64,000 nt of DNA from Modestobacter sp. VKM Ac-2985 (GCF_026967925.1 NZ_JAPVBI010000003.1:974826-1038825), one strand, 5' to 3'; counted from the stretch's first letter, positions 1 to 9,057 are shown. Program-made: numbers and translations. Notes: generated by a model from the sequence alone, not told the origin.

Positions 1-3000
1 GCGCCCTCGCCGTCGGTCTCCGTCGAGCTCACGGTCAGTCCGGTGGTCAGCTACGCCCTCGCCGCCCACGCCGTGCCGGTCGTCTCCCGGCTCACCCTCG
101 CCGGCAGCGCGGCCACCGTCCGCGGTGCGGTCCTCCGGCTCTCCGTTCGGGACGCCCAGGGCGACCTCGGCCCCGGCGTCGAGCGACTGGTCGACCTCGA
201 GGCCGGCCGCAGCACCGTGCTCGACGACGTCGTCCTCACCCTCGACCCGGCCGCCCTGCGCCACGGCGAGGAGAGTCGGCCGGGCTGGGTGCAGGTGGAG
301 CTGGCAGCCGCCGGCGAGGTGCTGGCCGAGCACCGGGCACCGATGACGGTCCTCGGCGCCGCCCAGTGGGTGGCCGCTCCCCTGTCGCCGGCCCTGGAGG
401 TGCTCGCCGCCCACGTGCAGCCGCAGCACCCGGCGATCCCCGCCCTGGTGGCCGAGGCCGCCGCCCTCCTCGAGGAGGGCACCGGCAGCGACAGCCTGAC
501 CGGCTACGTCGACGGGCCCGAGCGGGTCGACGAGGTGGTGGAGGCGATCACCTGGGCGATGCGCCGCCGCGAGGTGCGGCACCGCCAGCCGTCGGCCGGC
601 TGGACGGCGTCCGGCCAGCAGGTCCGCGACCCCGGGGAGGTCCTCGACGGCCGGGCCGGCACCTGCCTGGACACCGTCGTCACCCTGGCGGCCGCCCTCG
701 AGCACGCCCATCTGCGACCGCTGCTCTGGGTGGTGGAGGGGCACGCCTTCCTGGGCTACTGGCGGGAGGAGCGCAGCGCGGAGACGGCCGCGACGACCGA
801 GGTCACGGCACTGGTCGACCAGGTCGACCGGGGCCTGATCGGCCTGGTCGAGACGACCCTGCTGACCGACCGTGGCAACACCACCCCCGACCTGCACGGC
901 CCGGCCTACAGCGCCTGGCTGTCCGGTGACCTCTCCCGGGTCCTCGGTGTCACCGATGTCCACCGCGCCCGCCTCGACGGGATCCGGCCGCTGCCCCGCC
1001 GCACCGGCGAGGACGGGGGGACGGAGCAGTCCCCCGCGCACCACCCGGCCGAGGCCCCGGCACCGTCCCTCCCCGACGAACCCGCGGCGTCCGCGACCGA
1101 CGACTCCCCGGCTGCCCCGCCCCGGGTGCAGCAGTGGGAGGACGCGCTGCTCGACCTGAGTCCGCGCAACCGGCTGGTCCACCACCCCGAGGGCTCCGGG
1201 CTGCCGCTCGCGGTGCCGCACGATGCGCTGCCCGTGCTGGCGGAGCTGGTCACCAGTGGGGCCGCGCTGACGCTGCTGCCCAGTGACCGGATCGCCGGGG
1301 TGCACGCCGAGCGCGGGGTGCGCGTGGCCCGGGACCTGCCGCCGCAGCAGCTGCACCAGCTCCTCACCGAGCACCGGTCGGTACACGTCGACCTCCCCCA
1401 TGCCGACCACCACTCCCGGCTGCGCGCTCTCGTCCACCGGGCGCGAACGGTGGTCGAGGAGACCGGTGCCAACGCCCTGTACCTGGCCCTGGGCAGCCTG
1501 GTCTGGGAGCTCGACGGCCGCTCGCTGCGGTCACCGGTGGTGCTCGTCCCGGTCCTGCTCACCCCGGCCGGCCCGGACGGCGGGTACCGGCTGACGGTCG
1601 ACGAGACCGGTAGCAGCGTGCCGAACGCGTGCCTGCTGGAGAAGCTCCGCCGGGTGCACGGGCTCACCGTGCCGGGGCTGAGCGCTGCGGCCGAGGACGG
1701 CGCCGACGTCGACCTGGCCCCAGCGCTGCAGGCGCTGGGCGAGGCGCTGGCCGCCGCCGCGCTCCCCCACCGGGTCGAGGCGACCGCGGAGCTGGCCGTC
1801 CTGCCGGTCGCGGCGCACCGGCTCTGGCGCGACCTCGACGAGCACTGGGCCGAGTTCGCGTCCAACCCGCTCCTCGCCCACCTGGTGCACTCCCCCACCG
1901 GTGCCTTCGTCGACCCGGTGCCCGCCCCCGCCGGCCCGGTCGACCTCGACGAGCTCGCCGCGCAGTGCCCGCTCCCGGCCGACGCCGCCCAGCTGGGTGC
2001 GGTCGCCGAGGCCACCGCCGGACGCACCTTCGTGCTGGAGGGCCCGCCGGGCACCGGCAAGTCCCAGACCATCGCCAACCTGGTGACCCGGGCCGTCGCC
2101 GAGGGCAAGCGGGTGCTGGTCGTCGCCGGGAAGCGCGCCGCGCTCGACGTCGTCGCCCGCCGGCTGGACGCGGTCGGCATGGGCCCCTTCGCCCTCGACC
2201 TGCACGACAAGGGCAGCCGGCCCGCCGTCGTCCGGGCACAGATCCGGGCCGCGCTGCAGCACGGGGTCGACGTCGACGTACCCGGCCTGGCGGCCGACGC
2301 CGAGGAGCTGCGGTCGGCGCGGCGCAGCCTGCAGCGCTACGCGGAGCAGCTGCACGCCGACAACCCGGCCGGGCTGTCCTGCTGGTCCGCCCGCACGGCC
2401 GTGCTGGCCGCTGCCCCCGGCGTCGACCCGCTGCCGGTCACCGTCCGCTTCGCGGCCCGGGCCACCGCCGAGGTGGTCACCGAGGTGCGCCGGGCGCTGG
2501 CGCTGCTGCCCGACATCGCCGGGCTGGCCCGACCGTCGGCCGGGCACGCCTGGGCGTTCATCGACACCATCGAGCTGGACATCACCGAGGTGCAGCAGGC
2601 CGCGGTCGCCGTCGACTCGGCGATCCGGGAGCTGCCGGGCGAGGGTGGGCTGGCCGCGGTGCTGCGCGCCACCGGCACCCCGGAGGACCTGGACGCCCTG
2701 GTGCACCTGCTCGGCGGCCCCCGGATCAGCCTGGCCGTGCTGGACGAGGTGCGCACGCCGCGCTGGTCGGCGGCCACCGAGGACCTGCTCGGCGAGATCG
2801 CCGCCCTGGTCGCCGCGCCCCACCCGAGCCTGGACGCCGTCACCCCGGCCGCCCTCGACCTGCCGTTGGCCGACCTGTTCGTGCAGGCCCAGGAGGCCGC
2901 GGCGGCGAGCTGGGTGGGCCGGCGCGGCAAGCTGACCGCCGTCCGGGACCAGCTGACCCCGGTACTGCGCCCGGGTGGGTCGATCAAGCCCGGCGAGGTG

Positions 3001-6000
3001 CCCGAGCTGACCGCCGCGCTGCGCCGGCTGCAGTCCGCCGTCCAGGCCCTGGCCGCCCGGGCCGCCGGCATCCCGGGGTTGCAGGTGCCGCCCGGGTGGA
3101 ACCCCTTCACCGAGCCCGGCCGGTCGGTCTTCGACGCCGAGGTCCGCTGGCTGCGCCGCGCCGCCGCCACCGTCGACGGGGACTCCGGCTTCCCGGCTGC
3201 GGTGCGCCGGTTCCTCACCGCCGGCCCGGTGGCCGACGCGGCCGGCGCCCGCACCGTGGCCACGCTGCGCGATGCCCTCCGCCAGCTGCTGACGGTCTGC
3301 TCCAGCGACTCCGCCCGGCTGGCCGCCTGGAGCGGCGAGGACGGCCTGGTGCTGCGCTGGACGATGACCCGGCCCGAGCGGGGTGTCGAGTACGTGCACC
3401 CGATGTCGCTGCGCCGGTGGGTCAGCCTGCTGGACACCCTGGAGCCGCTCCGGCTGGCCGGGCTCACCGAGGCCCGGCTGCAGTTGCTGCACGGTGCGGT
3501 GCCCGCCGACGACGCGGTCCGCGCCTTCGATCGGGGCCTCGCCGAGGCCTCGGTCGTCGAGCGGCAGCAGGCCACCGGGCTGGACGCGTTCGACGCCGGG
3601 CTGCACGAGCGCACCGTCGCCCGGTTCGCCGCGGCCTCGCGGGCCGTGCGGTCCCACCTGGTCGATGCCGTGCCCGCCGGCGTGCTGGCGGCCCGGTCGT
3701 TCGACGCGGACTCGGCCGACGGCCCGGTCGGTGCCCTGCAGCGCGAGCTGGCCGAGCAGGGCCGTGGGCTGGGCGTGCGCGGGCTGCTGGCGACCTACGG
3801 CGACCTGATCACCGCCGTCCTGCCGTGCGTGCTGGCCAGCCCGGAGTCGGTGGCGCGCTTCTTCCCTCCGGTCGCCGACCAGTTCGACCTCGTCGTCTTC
3901 GACGAGGCGTCGCAGATCCGGGTCGCCGACGCCGTCGGTGCGCTGGGCCGGGCCCGAGCGGCGGTGGTGGTCGGGGACAGCGAGCAACTGCCACCGGCGT
4001 CCCCCGGCGAGCCGGCCGGCATCGACGACGAGGGCCAGGTCGCCGATGCGGTCCGCCCCGAGGAGAGCATCCTCTCCGCGTGCGTGGAGGCCGGGGTGCC
4101 GCGGCAGTGGCTGTCCTGGCACTACCGCAGCCAGGACGAGTCGCTGATCGCCTTCAGCAACGCCCACCACTACGGCAACCGGCTGTCCTCCTTCCCGGCG
4201 CCGGCGGACGGCCCGGCCTCCTCCGCCCCGGATGGCCACGGGATCTCCCTGGTGCAGGTCGCCGGCACGTTCCTGCGCTCCGGCCCCGGCGTGCACACGA
4301 ACCCGGTGGAGGCCCGTGCCGTCGTCACCGAGGTGCTGCGCCGCTTCTCCGTGGCCGCGCCGGCGACCCCGTCGATCGCGGTGATCACCGTGAACGCACC
4401 GCAACGGGCGCTGATCGAGGAGCTGCTGCGCGACTCCGGGGACGAGCGCGTGGCCGAGGCGCTGGACTCCGGCGACGGGCTCCTCGTCAAGGACGTCGAG
4501 CACGTGCAGGGTGACGAGCGGGACGTCGTCCTGCTCTCCCTCGGGTTCAGCGCGGACGTGCGCGGCCGGCTCCCGCAGGACCTCGGGCCGCTGAGTCGCA
4601 GCGGCGGGGAGCGACGGCTGAACGTGGCCGTCACCCGTGCCCGCCGGCAGGTCGTCGTCTTCAGCTCCTTCGCCCCCGAGCACCTGAACGCCGGACAGAC
4701 CGCATCGGTGGGGGCCCAGCACCTGCGCGCCTACCTCGACCTGGCCGCCCGGGGCACCGACGCCCTCCCCCGTGCTGCCCGGGCCGCGGAGCTGCACGAC
4801 GGTCACCGCGACGAGGTGGCCGCCGGGCTGCGCGCCCGCGGTCTGGTGGTGCGCACGGACGTCGGGCTGTCGGACTTCCGCATCGACCTGACCGTCGCCC
4901 ACGGGACGGCGCCGGACGCCCCGGTGCTGGCGGTCCTGCTCGACGGCCCGGAGTGGGCCCGGCGCCGCACGGTCGGGGACCGCGACGGTCTCCCGGTCGA
5001 GGTGCTGGGTGAGCTCCTGCGCTGGCCGGCGGTGGAGCGGGTGTGGCTGCCGACCTGGCTGGCCGACCGCGAGACCGTGCTCACCGCACTCGAGGCGGCG
5101 GCGGAGGCGGCAGCTCCCGGACCGGCAGTGGCCGAGCCGGCGATGCCGGACGAGGCGGAGGAGCCCTACGACGGCCCGCTGGCCGACGTCATCCCGCTCC
5201 GCCCGCTCTCGCTCCGGCCGGCGCCGGTCGTGGAGCCCACCGTCGAGCCCGCGCCCGAGCCCGAGCCCGTCCTGGTCGAGCCCGAACCCCAGCCCGAGAC
5301 GGTCGTGGTCGAGCCCGTCGTGGTCGAGCCCGTCGTGGTCGAGCCCGTCGCGGTCGAGCCCGAGCCCGTCCTGGTCGAGCCCGTCGCGGTCGAGCCCGAG
5401 CCCGTCGCGGTCGAGTCCCAGCCCGTCGTGGTCGAGCCTGCACCGGAGCCGGTCGCGGTCGTGGCGCCGGCACCCGCTGTGGCACCGACGCCCGGCGTGG
5501 CACCGACACCCGGCGTCGAGCCGGTGGCCCCTGAGCCGGCAGAGGCCGCTGCGCCGGCACCGACCACGCCCACCCGCAGGACGACGCCGAAGGCGCCGGC
5601 CAGGGTCATCCGCGCCGCCGCCACGCCGCTGGACGAGGAGCAGCCGTTCATCCCGTGGGCGCCGAAGCCGGCCGGCGACAAGCGGCAGCTCGACCGGTTG
5701 ACCGACCCCGCCGTCGCCCGACTGGTGCGCCGGGTGCTCACCGCGGGCATCAAGGCGGAGGGGCCGGTGCACCGGGACCGGCTGACCCGGCTCACCGCAG
5801 CGGCGTTCGGGCTGTCCCGGGTGACCGAGGCCCGGCGGGACGCGCTGCTGGCGTTGCTGCCGGCCAGCACCGTCGACGGCGACTTCCTGTGGCCGGCTTC
5901 GATCGACCGGGAGACGTGGAGCTGGTTCCGCCGCCAGGACAGCAACGCCGACCGTCCGCTGGACCAGGTGGCGCCCCGGGAGATCGCCAACGCCATGGTG

Positions 6001-6177
6001 GCGCTGTGCCGGGCGGCCAACGGTCTGTCCCGCGCCGAGCTGCAACTCCGGACGCTCGAGGTCTTCGGCCACCGCCGGCGCACCGCCGCCCTGCAGCCGC
6101 TGCTGGACGCCGTCCTGGCCGGTGCTCTGGCCGGCGGGCGGCTCACCGAGCAGCCGTCCGGCCGGATCACCGGCTGA
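1..6177 (+). CDS. DUF4011 superfamily-1 helicase with transglutaminase-like and Vsr/DUF559-like domains (copy 1, 5' end cut by window)
   Basis: A giant ATPase, with 2,058 codons visible. The frame is open at base 1. A GTG at 43 exists, but residues before it align with the N-terminus of the paralogue at 34705, so the true start lies outside the window. Domains by codon from base 1: a transglutaminase-like segment with Cys222 (GTCLD) and His248 (EGHAFLGYW); DUF4011 at about 377-560 with the family signature LLDLSPRNRLV; Walker A GPPGTGKS at 681-688; Walker B VVFDEASQ (DE at 1301-1302); GDSEQLPP; HYRS; EHVQGDERDVV; and NVAVTRARRQ. After these come a PD-(D/E)XK-like domain (FRIDLTV, then AVLLDG near 1647), a Val-Glu-Pro linker and DUF3320 (about 1880-2035). 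All helicase motifs look intact. The nuclease domain has Leu where I expect the acidic residue of IECDG-type motifs. Known members of this family occur in mobile and defence contexts, but the neighbours here are metabolic. Role unknown; nucleic-acid remodelling is inferred. Confidence 0.9.
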   Translation, partial: APSPSVSVELTVSPVVSYALAAHAVPVVSRLTLAGSAATVRGAVLRLSVRDAQGDLGPGVERLVDLEAGRSTVLDDVVLTLDPAALRHGEESRPGWVQVELAAAGEVLAEHRAPMTVLGAAQWVAAPLSPALEVLAAHVQPQHPAIPALVAEAAALLEEGTGSDSLTGYVDGPERVDEVVEAITWAMRRREVRHRQPSAGWTASGQQVRDPGEVLDGRAGTCLDTVVTLAAALEHAHLRPLLWVVEGHAFLGYWREERSAETAATTEVTALVDQVDRGLIGLVETTLLTDRGNTTPDLHGPAYSAWLSGDLSRVLGVTDVHRARLDGIRPLPRRTGEDGGTEQSPAHHPAEAPAPSLPDEPAASATDDSPAAPPRVQQWEDALLDLSPRNRLVHHPEGSGLPLAVPHDALPVLAELVTSGAALTLLPSDRIAGVHAERGVRVARDLPPQQLHQLLTEHRSVHVDLPHADHHSRLRALVHRARTVVEETGANALYLALGSLVWELDGRSLRSPVVLVPVLLTPAGPDGGYRLTVDETGSSVPNACLLEKLRRVHGLTVPGLSAAAEDGADVDLAPALQALGEALAAAALPHRVEATAELAVLPVAAHRLWRDLDEHWAEFASNPLLAHLVHSPTGAFVDPVPAPAGPVDLDELAAQCPLPADAAQLGAVAEATAGRTFVLEGPPGTGKSQTIANLVTRAVAEGKRVLVVAGKRAALDVVARRLDAVGMGPFALDLHDKGSRPAVVRAQIRAALQHGVDVDVPGLAADAEELRSARRSLQRYAEQLHADNPAGLSCWSARTAVLAAAPGVDPLPVTVRFAARATAEVVTEVRRALALLPDIAGLARPSAGHAWAFIDTIELDITEVQQAAVAVDSAIRELPGEGGLAAVLRATGTPEDLDALVHLLGGPRISLAVLDEVRTPRWSAATEDLLGEIAALVAAPHPSLDAVTPAALDLPLADLFVQAQEAAAASWVGRRGKLTAVRDQLTPVLRPGGSIKPGEVPELTAALRRLQSAVQALAARAAGIPGLQVPPGWNPFTEPGRSVFDAEVRWLRRAAATVDGDSGFPAAVRRFLTAGPVADAAGARTVATLRDALRQLLTVCSSDSARLAAWSGEDGLVLRWTMTRPERGVEYVHPMSLRRWVSLLDTLEPLRLAGLTEARLQLLHGAVPADDAVRAFDRGLAEASVVERQQATGLDAFDAGLHERTVARFAAASRAVRSHLVDAVPAGVLAARSFDADSADGPVGALQRELAEQGRGLGVRGLLATYGDLITAVLPCVLASPESVARFFPPVADQFDLVVFDEASQIRVADAVGALGRARAAVVVGDSEQLPPASPGEPAGIDDEGQVADAVRPEESILSACVEAGVPRQWLSWHYRSQDESLIAFSNAHHYGNRLSSFPAPADGPASSAPDGHGISLVQVAGTFLRSGPGVHTNPVEARAVVTEVLRRFSVAAPATPSIAVITVNAPQRALIEELLRDSGDERVAEALDSGDGLLVKDVEHVQGDERDVVLLSLGFSADVRGRLPQDLGPLSRSGGERRLNVAVTRARRQVVVFSSFAPEHLNAGQTASVGAQHLRAYLDLAARGTDALPRAARAAELHDGHRDEVAAGLRARGLVVRTDVGLSDFRIDLTVAHGTAPDAPVLAVLLDGPEWARRRTVGDRDGLPVEVLGELLRWPAVERVWLPTWLADRETVLTALEAAAEAAAPGPAVAEPAMPDEAEEPYDGPLADVIPLRPLSLRPAPVVEPTVEPAPEPEPVLVEPEPQPETVVVEPVVVEPVVVEPVAVEPEPVLVEPVAVEPEPVAVESQPVVVEPAPEPVAVVAPAPAVAPTPGVAPTPGVEPVAPEPAEAAAPAPTTPTRRTTPKAPARVIRAAATPLDEEQPFIPWAPKPAGDKRQLDRLTDPAVARLVRRVLTAGIKAEGPVHRDRLTRLTAAAFGLSRVTEARRDALLALLPASTVDGDFLWPASIDRETWSWFRRQDSNADRPLDQVAPREIANAMVALCRAANGLSRAELQLRTLEVFGHRRRTAALQPLLDAVLAGALAGGRLTEQPSGRITG
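5224..5460 (+). repeat. In-frame 15-bp repeats encoding a V-V-V-E-P linker
   Basis: Imperfect tandem copies of GTCGTGGTCGAGCCC and variants (GTCGCGGTCGAGCCC, CCCGAGCCCGTC) encode a Val-Glu-Pro rich spacer. It sits between the nuclease-like domain and the DUF3320 domain of the first DUF4011 helicase. The paralogue at 34705 has only a short acidic linker at the same point, so the array expanded in this copy. It is probably a flexible or polyproline-like spacer and prone to length variation. Confidence 0.85.
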
Positions 6178-6775
6178 GGGCAGGCCGGTCCAGCGGGTTG
6201 GCCCGGACCCGCTCGGCGAAGCCGCCGGCGACGAACTGCCCCGCCAGGGACGACGGCTTGCGACGCGCCTGCTCGGTGAAGCAGCCGAGGAACTCCTCGG
6301 CCAGCCCGAGCCGCGGGAACGCCTCCAGCACCTCGGCGCGGACCTCCGCCGGCCAGTCCTCGTGACGGCGGCCGGAGACGTCCAGCCCCGTGGCCAGCTC
6401 CAGCAGGTGGCCCTCCGGGTCGGCGGAGACGTCGACCTCCGGTGCCATGTGGGCGACGATGACCTCGGCGGTGCGCCGGCGCCGGTCGGCGTCCCACCCG
6501 GCGCCGGCGCCGAAGACCCAGACGACGGCGGCGCCGGCCTCCTCGAACGGCACGGTGGCGCTGTCGAACACCGGCACCAGCCCGATGTCGTGCAGCATCG
6601 CCGCGACGTAGAGCAACTCGGGATCGAAGGCGATCCCCCGCACCCGGCCGTAGGCGGCTGCCCAGAGGTGGGAGCGCCAGCAGTGGTTCAGCAGTGCGGG
6701 CGAGTGGAACTGCTGGGCCACCTGGAGCGCGGAGGCCGCAGCGGCGGTGTCGGGGACGAGGTCGTCGAGGTGCAC
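6167..6775 (-). CDS. HD-domain metal-dependent phosphohydrolase-like protein
   Basis: The 202-residue product carries an HD-superfamily metal site: His31/His36 (NHCWRSH), His62-Asp63 (MLHDIGL), a later His (VAHM) and Asp (GLDVSG). HD proteins of this size include nucleotidases and cyanamide-hydratase-like enzymes. The NHCWRSHLWAAA helix before the HD pair is typical of the latter group, but the substrate cannot be read from sequence. The 3' end overlaps the end of the convergent DUF4011 helicase gene by 11 bases, leaving no room for a terminator between them. There is no signal peptide or membrane segment, so it is cytosolic. Confidence 0.8.
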   Translation of the reverse strand: MHLDDLVPDTAAAASALQVAQQFHSPALLNHCWRSHLWAAAYGRVRGIAFDPELLYVAAMLHDIGLVPVFDSATVPFEEAGAAVVWVFGAGAGWDADRRRRTAEVIVAHMAPEVDVSADPEGHLLELATGLDVSGRRHEDWPAEVRAEVLEAFPRLGLAEEFLGCFTEQARRKPSSLAGQFVAGGFAERVRANPLDRPALSR

Positions 6776-6965
6776 GGACGGCAGTCTGGCGACCGATCGT
6801 GTCGCCTGTCCCGCGCGGCGAGCGCCGTGGCAGGAACCCCGCGATCATCGGCGGGATCGACCTCGTCCGGTCAGGAGGTGGGGCCCAGCCGGTGCTCTGC
6901 AGCCAGCGGGGCAGGTCGTGCAGGTCCAGCACCTGCTCGGCCGGCGGCGAGGTCACGCCGACCGC

Positions 6966-6999
6966 GCGGCTGATCGAGCTGTCGAGCTCGATCAGCCGC
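6966..6999 (-). terminator. Perfect 15-bp stem-loop downstream of the small basic protein gene
   Basis: Arms GCGGCTGATCGAGCT and AGCTCGATCAGCCGC pair perfectly around a GTCG loop. It lies 66 bases beyond the stop of the minus-strand gene at 7065-7211. There is no U-tract, as is usual for actinobacterial hairpin terminators. The rest of 6776-7064 shows no convincing gene. Confidence 0.65.
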
Positions 7000-7064
7000 A
7001 ACGTCGGTTGGTGTCGGTTCGGACCCACAGGTCCTGACCGGGTCCCGACGGGGAGGCGCCGGGG

Positions 7065-7211
7065 TCAGCCGCGCCGGGTGGTGCCGCCGCTCTTCTTGCC
7101 GCGCATGGAGGAGATCGCGCTCTTGATCTTGCGCTGGTTCTCCGGCTTCTGTGCGGCCGACATGGCCTTCTTCGCCGCCGCGCCCTTGGTGAGCTTGCTG
7201 AGCATGCCCAT
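7065..7211 (-). CDS. Small basic protein, family copy A (48 aa)
   Basis: An unrecognised 48-residue lysine/arginine-rich protein, predicted to be cytosolic and helical, with a Gly-Ser-Thr-Arg tail. It is related to the 53-residue protein at 60502-60663: both share the core KPxNQxKIKxA, a similar Met-Leu/Ile-x-Lys-Leu N-terminus and a K/R-S-G-G basic tail. The start is chosen by the ribosome site: AAGGAG lies 6 bases before the ATG at 7211, whereas the in-frame ATG at 7217 abuts it. Coding is supported by two independent copies with good ribosome sites and downstream hairpins. Charge and size suggest nucleic-acid or ribosome binding (inference). Confidence 0.72.
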   Translation of the reverse strand: MGMLSKLTKGAAAKKAMSAAQKPENQRKIKSAISSMRGKKSGGTTRRG

Positions 7212-7295
7212 GGTCATCTCCTTGTCTCGGTGCTCCTGCTGGTCACTGGACGATGCCCACCCAGCCGGCGCTCAACCGGCGCGGGGCGGTCTCGT

Positions 7296-7961
7296 TCAGC
7301 TGGGCGTCGGCCGTTCCTCCTCGGCGTCCTGGTCGTCCTCCTCGGATTCGTCCTCGTCGTCCAGGGCGTCCCCCAGACCGCTGTCCCGGGCGAGCAGGTA
7401 GGTCGCCCCGCCCAGCAGGGCGCCGGCGATCACCGAGAGGACCACGACGACCGGTGGGCTGACCGGCCCGAGCGCCCAGGTGAGCAGCGAGCGGGAGCGC
7501 GAGGTCGGGTCCGCCAGCACCACCCCCACGAAGACGGCGGCCAGCACGCCGGCGCCGGCCGCGAAGAAGCCCGAGGCGCGGCCGGTCCACCCCAGGCGGT
7601 CGGCGAGCTCCCGGGCCGCCCGCACGATCCGGCCGGCCCGGAGCACCCGGAGCGCGCCGACCGCCCGGACCAGCCGGAGCAGCTGGACCGGTCCGACGGC
7701 GAGCACGATCGCCACCAGCACGGCGAAGCTCAGCGCCAGCAGCCCCAGGTGTCCGCGGATCCAGGCGCGCTTGTCCTCGGCCACCACCAGCAGCACGACC
7801 GCCTCGCCGACGAGGACGGCGCCGCTGGCGATGTCCACCCAGCGGCCGGCGGTGCCCAGTGGCCCGCCGGCGAAGGTCAGGAACATCGCCGGCACCGAGG
7901 CCAGCGCCGCGACCAGGACCGGGAGCGCCAGCCGGCGTTCCCACCGCTCCTCCCGGCTCAC
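7296..7961 (-). CDS. Voltage-sensor-like (S4-type) membrane protein without a K+ selectivity filter
   Basis: A 221-residue membrane protein with about six hydrophobic segments. The fourth carries an S4-like series of arginines, R96, R99, R105, R108, R111 and R114, mostly three residues apart, as in voltage-gated ion channels. Two more hydrophobic helices follow (around 130-150 and 165-190) where S5 and S6 would be. The loop between them has no TVGYGD or any recognisable pore filter. The C-terminal tail is strongly acidic (about 25 residues rich in D and E). The start is GTG 7961 with a GGGGTG ribosome site; an overlapping reading frame from 7968 gives an Arg/Gly-rich shadow. It may be a pore-less sensor, a proton-channel-like protein or a degenerate channel. 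Confidence 0.7.
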   Translation of the reverse strand: MSREERWERRLALPVLVAALASVPAMFLTFAGGPLGTAGRWVDIASGAVLVGEAVVLLVVAEDKRAWIRGHLGLLALSFAVLVAIVLAVGPVQLLRLVRAVGALRVLRAGRIVRAARELADRLGWTGRASGFFAAGAGVLAAVFVGVVLADPTSRSRSLLTWALGPVSPPVVVVLSVIAGALLGGATYLLARDSGLGDALDDEDESEEDDQDAEEERPTPS

Positions 7962-7980
7962 GGCTCACCCCGCACAGCGA

Positions 7981-8949
7981 TCAGGACGACGGGGTCAGCG
8001 AACGCACCCGCTCGATGAGCTCGCTCTTGCAGACCTCGAGGAACCCGTCGGGGTCCGGACCGGCGTTCTGGAAGACGATGTGGTCGAAGCCCGCGTCGAC
8101 GTAGGGCTGCGCCTGCTGCACGTGCCGGTCGAGGTCCGGGCCGCAGGAGAACTGCCCCTTGATGTCCTCGGCGGTCACCGTGCTGCTGGCGGCGTCGAAG
8201 TTGACCGGGTTGGGCAGCTCGCTCATCACCTTCCAGCCGGACAGCGCCCAGCGGCTGGTCTTCAGCGCCTCCTGCGCCGCGGCGTCCTCGTCCGGCGCCC
8301 AGGCCATCGGCACCTCGCAGTACTTCGGCCCGCTGCCACCGTGCTCGACGTAGGCCTGGACCAGCTCGGGCTTGGGCTCGGTTGTGAACAGCCCACTGCC
8401 GTACTGGGCCGCGAGCTTGGAGGCCCCCGGGCCACCGCTGGCGACGGCGATCACCGGCAGCTGGTCGGGCAGGTCGAAGACCCGGGCGTCCTCCAGGGTG
8501 AGGTAGTCCCCCTCGTAGGACTGGTAGCCGCCCTGCCACAGCAGGTTGATGATCTCCAGGGCCTCGCGCAGCATGTGGTGCCGGATCCGGACCGCCGGCC
8601 AGCCGCCGCCGACGACGTGCTCGTTGAGCCGCTCACCGGCCCCGATGCCCAGGGTGAACCGGTTGCCCGACAGGATCTGCACCGTCGCCGCGGCCTGGGC
8701 GATGACCGCCGGGTGGTACCGGATGATCGGGCAGGTCACCCCGGTGGCCAGGCCGATCCGCTCGGTCTTCGCCGCCATGCTGCCGAGCATCGACCAGGTG
8801 AACCCGCTGTGGCCCTGCTCCTCCAGCCACGGGTGGTAGTGGTCGCTGAGCTCGACGAAGTCGAAGCCGGCCTCCTCGGCGGCCACCGTCTGCTCGACGA
8901 TCTGCATCGGGCTGAAGGCCTCGGTGGCGAGTTTGTAGCCGACCTGCAT
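7981..8949 (-). CDS. LLM-class F420-dependent oxidoreductase (G6PDH-type subfamily)
   Basis: A 322-residue luciferase-like TIM-barrel enzyme that uses reduced/oxidised coenzyme F420. The N-terminus (VGYKLATEAF), the AEEAGFDFVELSDHYHPW segment, the TCPIIRYHPAVIAQAAAT stretch and GNRFTLGIGAGERLNEH match the family of F420-dependent oxidoreductases related to glucose-6-phosphate dehydrogenase (TIGR03557-like). The substrate is unknown and need not be glucose-6-phosphate. Start ATG 8949 is preceded by GAGGGAC. The gene sits alone between the membrane protein and a divergently transcribed SMP-30 gene, about 110 bases away. Confidence 0.88.
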   Translation of the reverse strand: MQVGYKLATEAFSPMQIVEQTVAAEEAGFDFVELSDHYHPWLEEQGHSGFTWSMLGSMAAKTERIGLATGVTCPIIRYHPAVIAQAAATVQILSGNRFTLGIGAGERLNEHVVGGGWPAVRIRHHMLREALEIINLLWQGGYQSYEGDYLTLEDARVFDLPDQLPVIAVASGGPGASKLAAQYGSGLFTTEPKPELVQAYVEHGGSGPKYCEVPMAWAPDEDAAAQEALKTSRWALSGWKVMSELPNPVNFDAASSTVTAEDIKGQFSCGPDLDRHVQQAQPYVDAGFDHIVFQNAGPDPDGFLEVCKSELIERVRSLTPSS

Positions 8950-9045
8950 GGGGTGTCCCTCCGTCGTCCACTGCGGTGTCGTCCTGCCGGTGCCCGGGCG
9001 GCCGGGACAGGAAACCGGGAGCTGTCCGCGGGGCGCTGCCCTGGC

Positions 9046-9051
9046 TAGGGT
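9046..9051 (+). promoter_or_regulatory. -10 element TAGGGT for a probably leaderless SMP-30 transcript
   Basis: TAGGGT ends 6 bases before the ATG at 9058, and no ribosome site precedes the start. Transcription beginning at or next to the A of ATG would make a leaderless mRNA, which is common in actinobacteria. This is an inference from spacing only. Confidence 0.5.
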
Positions 9052-9057
9052 CCGGAC

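Noticed and set aside
5224..5460. CRISPR-like array
   Set aside because: Units are contiguous 15-bp in-frame repeats without spacers.
1531..6072. Very long open frame on the minus strand inside the first DUF4011 gene
   Set aside because: It is antisense to a gene with clear domains; its product is a Gln/Gly/Arg/His-rich string typical of GC-rich shadow frames.
5166..7028. Minus-strand frame running through the helicase linker repeats and the HD gene
   Set aside because: The product is simple-sequence Thr/Gly/Ser/Arg repeats read antisense from the V-E-P linker; no gene evidence.
7243..7968. Alternative minus-strand frame overlapping the voltage-sensor-like gene
   Set aside because: It yields a Gly/Arg/Ala-rich product, while the chosen frame has transmembrane helices and regular arginine spacing.
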